Assembly (NCBI GenBank): GCA_037444825.1
Contig: JBBILR010000004.1
Location: forward strand, 62,001 to 126,000
Direction: 5' to 3'
DNA length: 64,000 nucleotides
Source of the DNA: JBFLVU01 sp037444825
GTDB taxonomy: Bacteria > Acidobacteriota > UBA4820 > DSQY01
This document shows, one piece after another, positions 1 through 8,378 of this stretch. Position 1 is the stretch's first letter, and each line of letters opens with the position of its first letter. The notes under the pieces are model-generated. The model did not search any database. It saw only the letters and a list, made by a program, of their open reading frames with translations, and was not told the DNA's origin. The position numbers and the translations under genes were made by a program.

Positions 1-241
1 TGGCCAGGAAGTCCTTGGAGGGGAGGACCGTTTCCAGGGGCTTCCCCGAGAGGGCCCCGGCGGTTTTCCACTCGGCCAGCCGGGACTTGAGGTAGTCCAC
101 GTGGCCCTGTTCCTCCCGGGCCAGCAGGGCGAAAAACTCCTTCCCCTTGGCGTCGGCGCACTCCCGGGAGGCCAGGGCGTAGTGGTCCCGCACCTTTTGC
201 TCGTACTCCAGCGCCGTGACGATGGCTTCCTCGACGGTCAT
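1..241 (-). CDS. ferritin-like/rubrerythrin-type protein (3' part outside window)
   Basis: The minus-strand frame from the ATG at 241 runs off the window start, leaving 80 codons. It begins MTVEEAIVTALEYEQKVRDH and contains a second helix ending EEQGHVDYLKSRL. This spacing of acidic and His residues on amphipathic helices is what ferritin-like and rubrerythrin-like di-iron proteins show, so a role in iron binding or oxidative stress is likely but not proven because the second half is missing. A GGGGTG Shine-Dalgarno-like stretch lies just before the ATG. It is divergent from rpsT. A generic ferritin-like protein without metal is the main alternative. Confidence 0.7.
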   Translation of the reverse strand, partial: MTVEEAIVTALEYEQKVRDHYALASRECADAKGKEFFALLAREEQGHVDYLKSRLAEWKTAGALSGKPLETVLPSKDFLA

Positions 242-365
242 GGTCACCCCCCATCGGTGTCCGGCCGCCCCCCTCTGGAGGCGGCCTCCGCCTGTGCCGG
301 CGAAGGCCCTACCCTAGCCCACCGGGGGCCTCCTGTCAACGGCCGGGGCGCGGAAATCCTTCACC

Positions 366-394
366 TTGACAGGCCGGGCCGGAGGTTGTATCAT
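366..394 (+). promoter_or_regulatory. sigma70-type promoter of rpsT
   Basis: TTGACA at 366-371 and TATCAT at 389-394 are separated by exactly 17 bp, a near-consensus housekeeping promoter. The rpsT start codon lies 26 bp downstream of the -10 box, leaving room for the GGAGG ribosome binding site at 411-415. Confidence 0.8.
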
Positions 395-420
395 CACCCT
401 CTGTTTCGTTGGAGGAACGC

Positions 421-690
421 GTGGCGAACCATGCATCGGCGATCAAGCGAGCGAAGCAGAACGAAAAGCGGCGGCTCCGGAACCGCGTGGCCATGAGCGA
501 GATGCGGACGGCCATCAAGAAGTTCCGGGCGCTGGTGGCGGAGAAGCGCCGGGACGACGCCCTCCACAGCCTTCCCCGGGTCTACGCCCTCATCGACCGC
601 ACCCGGAAGAAGGGGGTCATCCACGCCGGCACCGCCGCCCGGTACAAGTCCCGCCTCGCCCGCGTGCTGAACACCCTCGGCGGAAACTGA
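421..690 (+). CDS. rpsT: 30S ribosomal protein S20
   Basis: Encodes an 89-residue basic protein beginning (V)ANHASAIKRAKQNEKRR, the classic S20 N-terminus, with the usual SEMRTAIKKF and KKGVIHAGTAARYKSRLA segments. S20 is a primary binding protein of the 16S rRNA 5' domain in the small ribosomal subunit. I chose the GTG at 421 because GGAGG at 411-415 is ideally spaced for it; an upstream in-frame TTG at 409 would put the ribosome site inside the gene. The gene stands alone, with its own promoter and a strong terminator. Confidence 0.97.
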   Translation: MANHASAIKRAKQNEKRRLRNRVAMSEMRTAIKKFRALVAEKRRDDALHSLPRVYALIDRTRKKGVIHAGTAARYKSRLARVLNTLGGN

Positions 691-712
691 GCCGATTCCT
701 CTCGTTCGTCCC

Positions 713-750
713 CGCCGGGGAGGGCCTGAAGGCCCTCCCCGGCGTCTTGT
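713..750 (+). terminator. intrinsic terminator after rpsT
   Basis: A perfect 14-bp inverted repeat (713-726 and 731-744) with a TGAA tetraloop is followed by a T-containing tail (TCTTGT). It lies 23 bp after the rpsT stop and separates it from nadA. Confidence 0.8.
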
Positions 751-811
751 ATCCCCCCCGGGGGGAGCCCGGCCCGGAGCGGGGCGTTATATTTGCGAAA
801 GGAGGCACCCC

Positions 812-1777
812 ATGGCCGAGTCGGCCCCACGGGAAATCCAGCGGGAGATCCGGGAATGGGCCCGCCGTCGGAACGCGGTGATCCTGGCCCACAACTACCA
901 GGTGGGCCCGGTGCAGGACGTGGCGGATTTCGTGGGGGATTCCCTGGGGCTCTCCCAGCAGGCCGCCGCCTCCTCGGCCGACGTCATCGTCTTCTGCGGG
1001 GTCCACTTCATGGCGGAGACGGCCAGCATCCTCTGCCCGAAGAAGACCGTCCTCCTCCCGGACCTGGAGGCCGGCTGTTCCCTCTCCGACACCCTCACCG
1101 CCGAACAGCTCCGCGTCTGGAAGGCGCGGTACCCCGACGCCGTGGTGGTGACCTACGTGAACACCTCCGCCGCCGTGAAGGCCCTCTCGGACTACTGCTG
1201 CACCTCCTCCAACGCCGTGGAGGTGGTGCGGAGCATCCCCGCGGAGAAGGAGATCCTCTTCGGGCCCGACATGTTCCTGGGGGCCTACGTCTCCCGCGTC
1301 ACCGGCCGGAAGAACCTCCGCCTCTGGGCCGGGGAGTGCCACGTCCACGCCGCCGTGCGCCCCGAGGACGTGGAAAAGGCCCGGGCGGCCCACCCGGGGG
1401 CGGATTTCCTCATCCACCCGGAGTGCGGGTGCGTCACCTCCTGCATGGTCTACCTGAAGGACCGCGACGTCGAAGGGCGCGACGCCTACATCTTCTCCAC
1501 CGAGGGGATGGTGGGCCACGTGAAGCGCTCGCCCAAGGGGGAGTTCGTGGTGGCCACGGAGACGGGGATCCTCCACCGGATGCGGAAGGAGGCCCCCGGC
1601 AAGACCTTTCACCCCGTCAGCGAGGCCATGGAGTGCAAATACATGAAGACCGTCACCCTGGAGAAGGTCTTGAGGTCCCTCCGGGACCTCGTCCACGAAG
1701 TGAAGGTGGACCCGGAGACGGCGGAACGGGCCCGCCTGCCCATCGAGCGGATGCTCGCCATCGGCCGCAAGGACTGA
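812..1777 (+). CDS. nadA: quinolinate synthase A
   Basis: A 321-residue protein that condenses iminoaspartate (made by NadB) with dihydroxyacetone phosphate to form quinolinate, the first pyridine of de novo NAD synthesis, using a 4Fe-4S cluster. Visible family motifs are ILAHNYQ near residue 24, GDSLGLSQQA, the cluster ligand in DLEAGCS (C89), HPECGC and AMECKYMKT near the C-terminus. Length and domain order match the family. AAGGAGG lies just before the ATG. nadB and nadC are not in the window, but nadE and its glutaminase partner lie at 11.8-13.6 kb. A TATATT hexamer 20 bp upstream may be a -10 box. Confidence 0.97.
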   Translation: MAESAPREIQREIREWARRRNAVILAHNYQVGPVQDVADFVGDSLGLSQQAAASSADVIVFCGVHFMAETASILCPKKTVLLPDLEAGCSLSDTLTAEQLRVWKARYPDAVVVTYVNTSAAVKALSDYCCTSSNAVEVVRSIPAEKEILFGPDMFLGAYVSRVTGRKNLRLWAGECHVHAAVRPEDVEKARAAHPGADFLIHPECGCVTSCMVYLKDRDVEGRDAYIFSTEGMVGHVKRSPKGEFVVATETGILHRMRKEAPGKTFHPVSEAMECKYMKTVTLEKVLRSLRDLVHEVKVDPETAERARLPIERMLAIGRKD

Positions 1778-1782
1778 TTCCC

Positions 1783-2034
1783 GTGGCGGCGTCCCCCGGC
1801 GGCGCCGGCCGCCCCCTCCCCCTTCTCCCCTCCCCCTCCTGCTCCGCGCCGGTCCGGGGCGGCCTCACCGACCGGGAGGTCCGCCTGCTTCTCGAGATGC
1901 GCCGGCTCCAGGAGGCGTTGAAGGAGGCCCCGCCCCCCCTTCGGCGGGAACTCCTCGAACGCCGGGCCTCCCTGAAGCAAGAACGGGAGGAGGCCCGGCG
2001 GGAGCGGATGGCCCTCCTCGGCCACGAGGCCTGA
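1783..2034 (+). CDS. small hypothetical charged helical protein
   Basis: An 83-residue frame starting at GTG 1783, only 5 bp after nadA, and ending in a highly charged, probably helical or coiled-coil stretch (LTDREVRLLLEMRRLQEALK, then RASLKQEREEARRERMALL). The N-terminal third is Pro/Gly-rich and may be non-coding; a shorter form is possible. No Shine-Dalgarno sequence is obvious, so translation could depend on coupling to nadA. I do not recognise a family. The heptad-like Leu/Arg/Glu pattern is the main reason for calling it real. Confidence 0.45.
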   Translation: MAASPGGAGRPLPLLPSPSCSAPVRGGLTDREVRLLLEMRRLQEALKEAPPPLRRELLERRASLKQEREEARRERMALLGHEA

Positions 2035-2063
2035 GGGGCCTCCCCGCCGGGACTCCGTTGCCA

Positions 2064-2225
2064 TCAGGATTTTCTGCTGGTCTTGGCGTAGACGGTGCCG
2101 AAGACCGGTTCGGTCTTCTTGCCGCACTTGGGGCAGGGGGGGGGACCGGCTTCCCGCTCCTTCACCGTCATCCGCCGTTCGAAGGTCTCGCCGCATTCGG
2201 TGCACTTGAAGACGTACAAGGGCAT
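2064..2225 (-). CDS. FmdB-family zinc ribbon protein
   Basis: A 53-residue protein starting MPLYVFKCTECGETFERRM. Two CxxC pairs (CTEC at about 8-11 and CPKC at about 32-35) form the single zinc ribbon typical of FmdB/CxxC regulatory-type proteins. These small proteins have no firmly established biochemical role. The ATG at 2225 is preceded by GGGAGGTGG. Upstream, a TATATT hexamer (2312-2317 on the minus strand) with a poor -35 may be its promoter, since a terminator separates it from the thiolase gene. Confidence 0.88.
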   Translation of the reverse strand: MPLYVFKCTECGETFERRMTVKEREAGPPPCPKCGKKTEPVFGTVYAKTSRKS

Positions 2226-2347
2226 CGAACCACCTCCCGGGGGCCCTTCCTCGGGCCCATCTCCTCCTTTCCGTCTCGAACCGCGGGCCCGGGGGGCACC
2301 CCCTCCATAACAATATAGCCGCGCGGCGGGCGGGGGAAAAGCGGGCG

Positions 2348-2374
2348 AAAAAAAGCGCGGGCGAGGGCCCGCGC
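2348..2374 (-). terminator. intrinsic terminator of the fadN-thiolase operon
   Basis: Read on the minus strand, a perfect 8-bp GC stem (2367-2374 with 2355-2362, 4-base loop) is followed by seven T residues. It lies about 110 bp past the thiolase stop codon. The stretch 2226-2486 holds nothing else I can support apart from a weak fmdB promoter. Confidence 0.85.
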
Positions 2375-2486
2375 GAGAGAGAATGGGGATTTCCAAAAAT
2401 CCGGCTCCGAACGCTTCCATCACCCCCGCGGGGGAGGCCGGCGGCTCTCTCCGGTGCGGCCTCTCCCCGAGAAACCGCGCTTCAAG

Positions 2487-3659
2487 TCACGGCCTTTCCA
2501 GCAGGTAGGCGAAGCCCATGCCGCCGCCGATGCACATGGTGACCACGCCCCGCTTGGCGTTGCGCCGCTTCAGTTCTCCGAGGATCTTGCAGGTGAGCAC
2601 GGCGCCGGTGGCGCCCAGGGGGTGCCCCGTGGCGATGGCCCCGCCGTTCACGTTGACCTTGGCCGGGTCGAGCCCCAGCTCCCCCAGGGCTTTGAGGCAG
2701 TACACCGACTGGCTGGCGAAGGCCTCGTTCAGCTCGAAGAGGTCGATGTCGTCGAAGGTCAGCTTGGCCTTCTTCAGGAGCTTGGGGACGGCCTTGGCGG
2801 GCCCGATGCCCATGATCTCCGGGGGGACGCCCGCCACCGCCCACTGGCGGACGTAGGCGATGGGCTGGAGGCCCAGCTCGCCGGCCTTCTCCTCGGACAT
2901 CACCACCACCGCCGCCGCGCCGTCGTTGATCTGCGAGGAGTTGCCGGCGGTGACGGTGCCGATGGGGTCGAAGACCGGCTTGAGCTTGGCCAGGGCCTCC
3001 ACCGTGGTGTCGGCCCTCGGGCCCTCGTCGGTGTCGAAGGTGAACTCCTTCCACTGGCCGTCGTCCATGGTCCGCACCTTCAGGGGGACGATCTCCTCCT
3101 TGAACTTGCCGGCGGCGATGGCGGCGGCGGCCTTCTTGTGGGATTCGTAGGCGAACTGGTCCTGCTCCTCCCGCGTGATCTCGAACTTCCGGGCCACGAT
3201 CTCCGCCGTGGTGCCCATGGCGGAGTAGATGTCGGGGTTGAACTGGAAGGCGGCGGGGTCGGCGATCATCTTGTTGCCGCCCATGGCCACCATGGACATG
3301 GACTCCACGCCGCCGGCGATGGCCACGTCGATGGAGCCGGACTTGATGAAGTCCGCCGCCATGGCGATGGCCATGCTCCCCGAGGAGCAGAAGCGGTTGA
3401 TGGTCATGGCGGGGACGGTGTCGGGAAGGCCCGACATGAGGGAAATGATCCGGGCGATGTTCATGCCCTGCTCGCCCTCGGGCATGGCGCACCCGAAGAT
3501 CACGTCCTCCACCTGCTCGGGCTCCAGGCCCTTGGTGCGTTTGAGAAGCTCCTTCACGACGGCGGAGGCGAACTCCTCCGGCCGGGTATCCTTGAGGCTG
3601 CCCTTCTTGGCCTTGCCGATGGGCGTCCGGGCCAGGCTAACGATCACGGCATTCCGCAT
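2487..3659 (-). CDS. fadA: acetyl-CoA acyltransferase (thiolase)
   Basis: A 390-residue thiolase that cleaves 3-ketoacyl-CoA with CoA in the last step of beta-oxidation. Seen directly: the nucleophilic Cys91 in NRFCSSG, the His in GGAIATGHPLGATGA, and the C-terminal catalytic Cys in CIGGGMG. Length is normal. It lies 81 bp downstream of the multifunctional fadN gene on the same strand, and the pair ends at a strong terminator, so it is an operon for fatty-acid oxidation. A biosynthetic acetoacetyl-CoA thiolase is possible by sequence, but the neighbour argues for degradation. Confidence 0.93.
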   Translation of the reverse strand: MRNAVIVSLARTPIGKAKKGSLKDTRPEEFASAVVKELLKRTKGLEPEQVEDVIFGCAMPEGEQGMNIARIISLMSGLPDTVPAMTINRFCSSGSMAIAMAADFIKSGSIDVAIAGGVESMSMVAMGGNKMIADPAAFQFNPDIYSAMGTTAEIVARKFEITREEQDQFAYESHKKAAAAIAAGKFKEEIVPLKVRTMDDGQWKEFTFDTDEGPRADTTVEALAKLKPVFDPIGTVTAGNSSQINDGAAAVVVMSEEKAGELGLQPIAYVRQWAVAGVPPEIMGIGPAKAVPKLLKKAKLTFDDIDLFELNEAFASQSVYCLKALGELGLDPAKVNVNGGAIATGHPLGATGAVLTCKILGELKRRNAKRGVVTMCIGGGMGFAYLLERP

Positions 3660-3740
3660 GGCTTTTCTCCTCCAGCTTGGACAGGCGGTGAAACCTGTCG
3701 TCGCGCCATTTTGCTCTCGCTCTCCGGCTCCAGGACTCCT

Positions 3741-6158
3741 CTAGTTCCGGAGGGGCTTTCCCCGCTCCAGCATGTGCTGGATCCGGGCCTGGGTCTTCTC
3801 CTCGCCGCAGAGGGAGAGGAAGGCCTCCCGCTCGAGGTCGAGGATCTTCTGCTCGCTCACGGGGTTGTGGATGGTGGTGTCGCCGCCGCAGAGGATGTTG
3901 GCGATGTGGGTGGCGATTTTCACGTCGTGAGCGCTCACCCAGTGGGTGTGCTTCATGTTGTGGAGGATCATCTGGAAGGTGGCCACGCCCTCCTTGCCGG
4001 GGAGGTGGAAGGACATGGGCAGCGGTGGGACGTAGCCCTCCTCCGCCATGGCGATGGCCATGCGCTTGGCGGTGTAGAGCTGCTGCTCGCGGCAGATCTC
4101 CACCTTGTCGAAGGGGCGGAGGTACTTGAGGCTCCGCGCCTCCTCGGCGGAGGTGGAGACCTTGGCCATGGCGATGGTCTCGAAGGCCTTCTGGAGGAAC
4201 GGCAGGTTGGAGAGGATGGGGGTGTCGATCCCCTGAAGGACCCGCTCCAGCATGAACAGGTGGCCGCCGCCGGCGGGCACGAGGCCCACCCCCACCTCGA
4301 TGAGGCCCATGTACGTCTCGGCGTGGGCGCAGACCCGGTCGCCGCCCATGGTGATTTCGGCGCCGCCGCCGAAGGTGAAGCCGAAGGGGGCCGTCACCGT
4401 GGGGACCTTGCACTTGCGCAGACCCAGCGTCATGGCCTGGAAGTCCTTCACCATCTTGTCGATGGCGTCCCACATCTTGGCCTTGGAGGCTTCCAGCAGC
4501 ATGGCGATGTTGGCGCCGGCGCAGAACTGGGCGGCCTGGTGGTGGACGACGAGCCCCCGGAACTCCTGTTCGGCGATCTCGATGCCCTTGAGCATCACCT
4601 CGATGATGGAGTCGTCGATGGGGTTCATGGCGGGCTGGGTGGCCGAGTGGAACTCCACGCAGGCGATGCCGTCGCCGAGGTCCACGAGGGAGGCGCCCAT
4701 GGTCTCGTAGACCGGCGGCTTCTGGCGCTTGATGTCCGCGAGGATGAGGAAGGACCCCGGCTTGGGGATGGGGAGGTACTTTTTCTTACGGACGTCGTAG
4801 TACTCGCGGCAGGTGGCGCCGTCCCGGTAGAAGGAGGGGCACCCGGCCTGGAGCATCTCCTTGACCCACGGGGCCACCGCGACGCCCTCGGCCTCCATCC
4901 GGTCCACCGTCTCCTTCACGCCCAGGGCGTCCCAGGTCTCGAAGGGGCCCAGCTCCCAGTTGAAGCCCCACTTGATGGCCTGGTCGATGTCCACGATGGT
5001 GTCGGCGATCTCGCCCATGCGGTTGGCGGCGTAGGCCAGGGTGTCCTTGAGGATCGTCCAGGCGAAGATGCCGGCGCGGTCGGTGGCGTTGGCCACGATC
5101 TTGATCCGCTGGCCGGGGTCGTGGATGCCCTTGACCTTCTTCAGGGACTCGATGTCCGGCTTCTCCTGGGGGACGTACTCGAAGGTCTTGGGGTCGAGGA
5201 CGAAGGTCTCCTTCTTGCCCATGTCCTTCTTCTCGACCTTGAAGAAGCCCTTCTTGGTCTTCCGCCCCAGCATCCCCTCCTTGACCATGCGCTGCAGGAC
5301 CTCGGGGATCTCGAAGGCCCACTTGCCCTCGTCGTCGGGGCACCCCTCCTTCAGGGTGTTCACCACGTGGACGAAGGTGTCGAGGCCCACGAGGTCGGCG
5401 GTGCCGAAGGAGGCGCTCTTGGGACGCCCCAGGGCCGGTCCCGTGATGGCGTCCACCTCGTCGAAGCGGTAGCCCATCTGGAGGGTGGCGTGGAGGGTGG
5501 CCATCATCCCGAAGACCCCGATCCGGTTCCCGACGAAGTTGGGGGTGTCCTTCCCGTAGACGACGCCCTTGCCCAGGCGGAGGCGGCCGAAGTCGGCGAT
5601 GAAGGCGAGGATGTCGGGGTCGGTCTTCTCGCCGGGCACCAGCTCCAGGAGGTGCATGTAGCGGACGGGGTTGAAGAAGTGGGTCACGAGGAAGTTCTTC
5701 TGGAAGTCCTCGGAGCGGCCCTTCACCATCTCCTTGATGGGCAGGCCGGAGGTGTTGGAGGAGACGATGGTCCCCGGGCGCACGGTCTTTTCCACGCGCT
5801 CGAAGAGCTTCTGCTTGATGTCCAGGCGCTCCACCACCACCTCGATGACCCAGTCGCACTCCTCCAGCCGGTGGAAGTCGTCGTCGAAGTTGCCCACCTC
5901 GATGAGGGGGAGGTACTTCTTGTGGTAGAGGAGGGCCGGCTTGCTCTTCTGGATGGCCTCCAGCCCCTTGAGGGCGAACTTGTTGCGGAAGCGCTTGTCT
6001 TCCTTCGTGAGGCCCGCCTTCTGGTCCTCCGGGGCGAGTTCCGGCGGGACGATGTCCAGCATGAGGCACGGGATCCCGGCGCCGGCCAGCTGGGCGGCGA
6101 TGCCGGAGCCCATGATCCCCGCGCCGAGGACCGCGACCTTTTCGATCCTTCTTTGCAT
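3741..6158 (-). CDS. fadN: 3-hydroxyacyl-CoA dehydrogenase / enoyl-CoA hydratase, FadN type
   Basis: An 805-residue bifunctional beta-oxidation enzyme with the dehydrogenase first and hydratase last, the FadN (YusL) order and opposite to FadB. The N-terminus has the NAD-binding VAVLGAGIMGSGIA at about 8-21, then two 3HCDH C-terminal-type segments (about 190-300 and 385-480) and a crotonase domain from about 500. The crotonase part keeps both acidic residues, in FGGGAEIT and IEVGVGLVPAGGG. GGAGGTTGCAAG sits before the ATG at 6158, which removes an upstream extension without protein character. It is followed by the thiolase gene. Residue ranges are my estimates. Confidence 0.92.
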   Translation of the reverse strand: MQRRIEKVAVLGAGIMGSGIAAQLAGAGIPCLMLDIVPPELAPEDQKAGLTKEDKRFRNKFALKGLEAIQKSKPALLYHKKYLPLIEVGNFDDDFHRLEECDWVIEVVVERLDIKQKLFERVEKTVRPGTIVSSNTSGLPIKEMVKGRSEDFQKNFLVTHFFNPVRYMHLLELVPGEKTDPDILAFIADFGRLRLGKGVVYGKDTPNFVGNRIGVFGMMATLHATLQMGYRFDEVDAITGPALGRPKSASFGTADLVGLDTFVHVVNTLKEGCPDDEGKWAFEIPEVLQRMVKEGMLGRKTKKGFFKVEKKDMGKKETFVLDPKTFEYVPQEKPDIESLKKVKGIHDPGQRIKIVANATDRAGIFAWTILKDTLAYAANRMGEIADTIVDIDQAIKWGFNWELGPFETWDALGVKETVDRMEAEGVAVAPWVKEMLQAGCPSFYRDGATCREYYDVRKKKYLPIPKPGSFLILADIKRQKPPVYETMGASLVDLGDGIACVEFHSATQPAMNPIDDSIIEVMLKGIEIAEQEFRGLVVHHQAAQFCAGANIAMLLEASKAKMWDAIDKMVKDFQAMTLGLRKCKVPTVTAPFGFTFGGGAEITMGGDRVCAHAETYMGLIEVGVGLVPAGGGHLFMLERVLQGIDTPILSNLPFLQKAFETIAMAKVSTSAEEARSLKYLRPFDKVEICREQQLYTAKRMAIAMAEEGYVPPLPMSFHLPGKEGVATFQMILHNMKHTHWVSAHDVKIATHIANILCGGDTTIHNPVSEQKILDLEREAFLSLCGEEKTQARIQHMLERGKPLRN

Positions 6159-6347
6159 CTTGCAACCTCCTCTTGAAAGCGCTTCAGCCTCCCCCACCCG
6201 TCTTGGGAGGGGGCACCGGGTCAGGTTTTTCGCAGTAGGTGCCCATTCACAATGCAAGTCTTTCACGGCTTTTTAGAAAAAGCAAGCCCCTTTGAAATCT
6301 AACGACTAGGAAAGTGGGGCGCCTTGGCTAAGACTGTGATTATTTAC
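6159..6347. other. AT-richer intergenic stretch between fadN and msrB (probable fadN promoter region)
   Basis: This 189-bp stretch is clearly less GC-rich than its surroundings, with runs such as TTTTTAGAAAAAG near 6270, and should hold the promoter and any operator for the fadN-fadA operon. I could not identify a convincing -35/-10 pair or a FadR-like palindrome. A GC stem (CCTCCC...GGGAGG, about 6190-6215) lies in the leader. Confidence 0.4.
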
Positions 6348-6908
6348 TTACTTAGCCCCTTCCGGCCGGGCCGGCCGGAAGGAGAGGGCGGCGGAGTTGA
6401 GGCAGTAGCGGAGCCCCGTGGGAGGCGGGCCGTCGGGGAAGACGTGGCCCAGGTGGGCCCCGCACCGCGCGCAGAGGATCTCCGTGCGGATCATGCCGAA
6501 GGAGAGGTCCTCGGCGGTCTCCACGTTGCCCTCGAAGACCGGCGTGAAAAAGCTGGGCCAGCCGGTCCCCGAGTCGAACTTCGCCTCCGAGGAGAAGAGG
6601 GGAAGGCCGCAGCAGACGCAGAGGTAGAGGCCCGGCTCCTTTCGGGCGTGGAGGAGGCCGCAGAAGGCCCGCTCGGTGCCCCTGCCCCGGGTGATGCGGT
6701 ACTGCTCCTGTGTGAGGAGAGCCCGCCACTCGGCGTCGGGGCGGACGATCCTCGCCTGGGGGGCGGGCGGCAGAAGCCTTCCGTCGGGGCCCAGGTCCGC
6801 CACCAGGACGGGACCGGTGCGGGGGGTTCCCGCTCGGGATGGGGCCATGGCGCATCCTCCCAGGAAAAGGAAAAGCAGGGCGGCGGGGCATGCCCTCGAG
6901 GGTTTCAC
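6348..6908 (-). CDS. msrB: peptide-methionine (R)-S-oxide reductase, lipoprotein form
   Basis: A 186-residue MsrB that reduces methionine-R-sulfoxide in proteins. The reductase domain has the two zinc CxxC pairs (CVCCG and CARCG), GTGWPSFF, and the resolving/catalytic RYCLNSAAL. The start is GTG 6908: GGAGG sits 5 bp upstream, and the protein then begins MKPSR followed by a hydrophobic run and the lipobox LGGC (Cys19). It should therefore be a lipid-anchored, periplasm-facing enzyme. An ATG at 6941 would bury the signal peptide. Divergent from the FAD oxidoreductase. Confidence 0.92.
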   Translation of the reverse strand: MKPSRACPAALLFLFLGGCAMAPSRAGTPRTGPVLVADLGPDGRLLPPAPQARIVRPDAEWRALLTQEQYRITRGRGTERAFCGLLHARKEPGLYLCVCCGLPLFSSEAKFDSGTGWPSFFTPVFEGNVETAEDLSFGMIRTEILCARCGAHLGHVFPDGPPPTGLRYCLNSAALSFRPARPEGAK

Positions 6909-6997
6909 GGATCCTCCAGCCCCGAAGAACGCCCTCGGCAAAAAAACCTTCCCGCGGGCAGCGCCCCTTCGCGTATCCTACGGGGGGAGGGACGACC

Positions 6998-8128
6998 ATG
7001 GACCGTGCGGACGTGGTGGTGATCGGGGCGGGGGTGGTGGGGCTGTCGGTGGCGGCGTCGGTGTCCCGGGAGGATCGGACGGTGCTGATCCTGGAGCGCC
7101 ACCCCTCCTTCGGGCGGGAGACCTCCAGCCGCTCCAGCGAGGTGATCCACGCGGGGGTCTACTACCCTCAGGGCTCCCTCAAGGGGCGCCTCTGCCTGGA
7201 GGGCAACCGGCGGATGTACGCCCTCTGCCGGGAGTTCGGGGTCCCCCACGCCCGCACCGGCAAGGTGATCGTCGCCTGGACGCCGGCCCAGGCGGAGCGC
7301 CTTCCGGCCCTTTTGGAGACGGCCCGGAACAACGGGGCCGAGGGGGTCCGCCTCGTGGAGCGGGAGGAGCTCCTCCGCCTGGAGCCCCGGGTGGAGGGCC
7401 TGGCGGCGCTCTTTTGCCCCACCTCGGGCATCGTGGACTCCCACGCCCTCATGCGCCACTTCCTGGCCGTGGCCAAGGAAAGGGGCGCCGTCCCCGTCTT
7501 CGGGACGGAGGTCGTGGGGCTGGACCTCCTCCCCGAAGGCTGGCGCGTCACCGTGCGGGAAGCCGGCGGGGCCGAGTCCTCCCTCCTCGCGAGGGCCGTG
7601 GTCAACTGCGCGGGCCTCGAGTCGGGTCGCGTGGCCGCCTTGGCGGGGATCGACGTGGACGAGGCCCATTACCGCATCCACTACCGGAAGGGGATGTACG
7701 TGCGCGTCACCCGGAACCTCGCCGCCCTCCCCCGGATGCTGGCCTACCCCTTCCCGCCCGAAGACGCCACCGTGGGGATCCACACCGTGCCGGACCTGGC
7801 CGGCGGGATGCGCCTCGGGCCCCTGGACGTCTGGACCGACCGCGTCGAATACTCGGTGGAGGAGGGGCTGGTGGACCGCTTCTTCGAGGCCTGCGCCCCC
7901 TTCCTGCCGGGCCTGCGCCGGGAGGCCCTGGTCCCCGAGGGGGCGGGCATCCAGGCCAAGCGCTACGGCCCCGGCGAGAAGAGCCGCGACTTCGTCATCC
8001 GGGAGGAATCCGGCCGGGGCCTGCCCGGCCTCGTCAACCTCGTGGGCATCGAATCGCCGGGCCTCACCTCCTCCCCCGCCATCGGACCCTACGTGGACCG
8101 CCTGTTGTCCCCTATGTACCCGCGGTAG
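6998..8128 (+). CDS. lhgO: FAD-dependent oxidoreductase, L-2-hydroxyglutarate oxidase-like
   Basis: A 376-residue DAO-fold flavoprotein with the N-terminal dinucleotide motif VVVIGAGVVGLSVA, then RHPSFGRETSSRSSEVIHAG and YYPQGSLKGRLCLEG, which are characteristic of the LhgO/YgaF family that oxidises L-2-hydroxyglutarate to 2-oxoglutarate. The C-terminal NLVGIESPGLTSSPAIG also fits. The ATG follows GGGAGGGACGACC. A TATCCT hexamer at 6974-6979 may be the -10 box. Some relatives act on glycerol-3-phosphate or amino acids, so the substrate is inferred. Confidence 0.85.
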   Translation: MDRADVVVIGAGVVGLSVAASVSREDRTVLILERHPSFGRETSSRSSEVIHAGVYYPQGSLKGRLCLEGNRRMYALCREFGVPHARTGKVIVAWTPAQAERLPALLETARNNGAEGVRLVEREELLRLEPRVEGLAALFCPTSGIVDSHALMRHFLAVAKERGAVPVFGTEVVGLDLLPEGWRVTVREAGGAESSLLARAVVNCAGLESGRVAALAGIDVDEAHYRIHYRKGMYVRVTRNLAALPRMLAYPFPPEDATVGIHTVPDLAGGMRLGPLDVWTDRVEYSVEEGLVDRFFEACAPFLPGLRREALVPEGAGIQAKRYGPGEKSRDFVIREESGRGLPGLVNLVGIESPGLTSSPAIGPYVDRLLSPMYPR

Positions 8129-8378
8129 AGGGGCCCCCGGCGTCCTCCCCGGGGACCCCCCGTCCTTTCTCCCTGCTCCCGCTTCGCCTACCCTCGCCCT
8201 CCGCTCCGGGGGAGAGACGGAACATGGGAAGACGAGGTTAGACAGGAGCACCCCCCGCGCTGTGGCCTCGGAAGGAACCCTTCCGGCCGCAAACCGGTGC
8301 CCACCCGGTTCGAAGTCCCCGCGATCGGGTCGAGGGGGGGCTTGATGGCCGTGGATTTGCCTAGGCCGGGTTTGGTTG
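8129..8378. other. intergenic region, no gene
   Basis: The space between two convergent genes holds one GC hairpin without a T-run (8132-8140 pairs with 8149-8157), which may be a weak terminator of the oxidoreductase gene. I found no credible open frame. Confidence 0.4.

Noticed and set aside
2454..6176. A 1240-codon open frame on the plus strand
   Set aside because: It is exactly antisense to the thiolase and fadN genes, and its composition (Gly, His, Leu, Asp, Val runs) is what a GC-rich gene gives when read backwards.
6159..6347. FadR-type operator before fadN
   Set aside because: No convincing palindrome matching known fatty-acid regulators could be found by eye; only an AT-rich stretch is certain.
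8307..8318. GGTTCGAAGTCC resembling a tRNA T-arm, in the gap next to the accessory block
   Set aside because: The flanking bases do not form the T-stem and no acceptor, anticodon or D-arm can be folded around it, so it is not a tRNA gene nor a clear attachment-site remnant.
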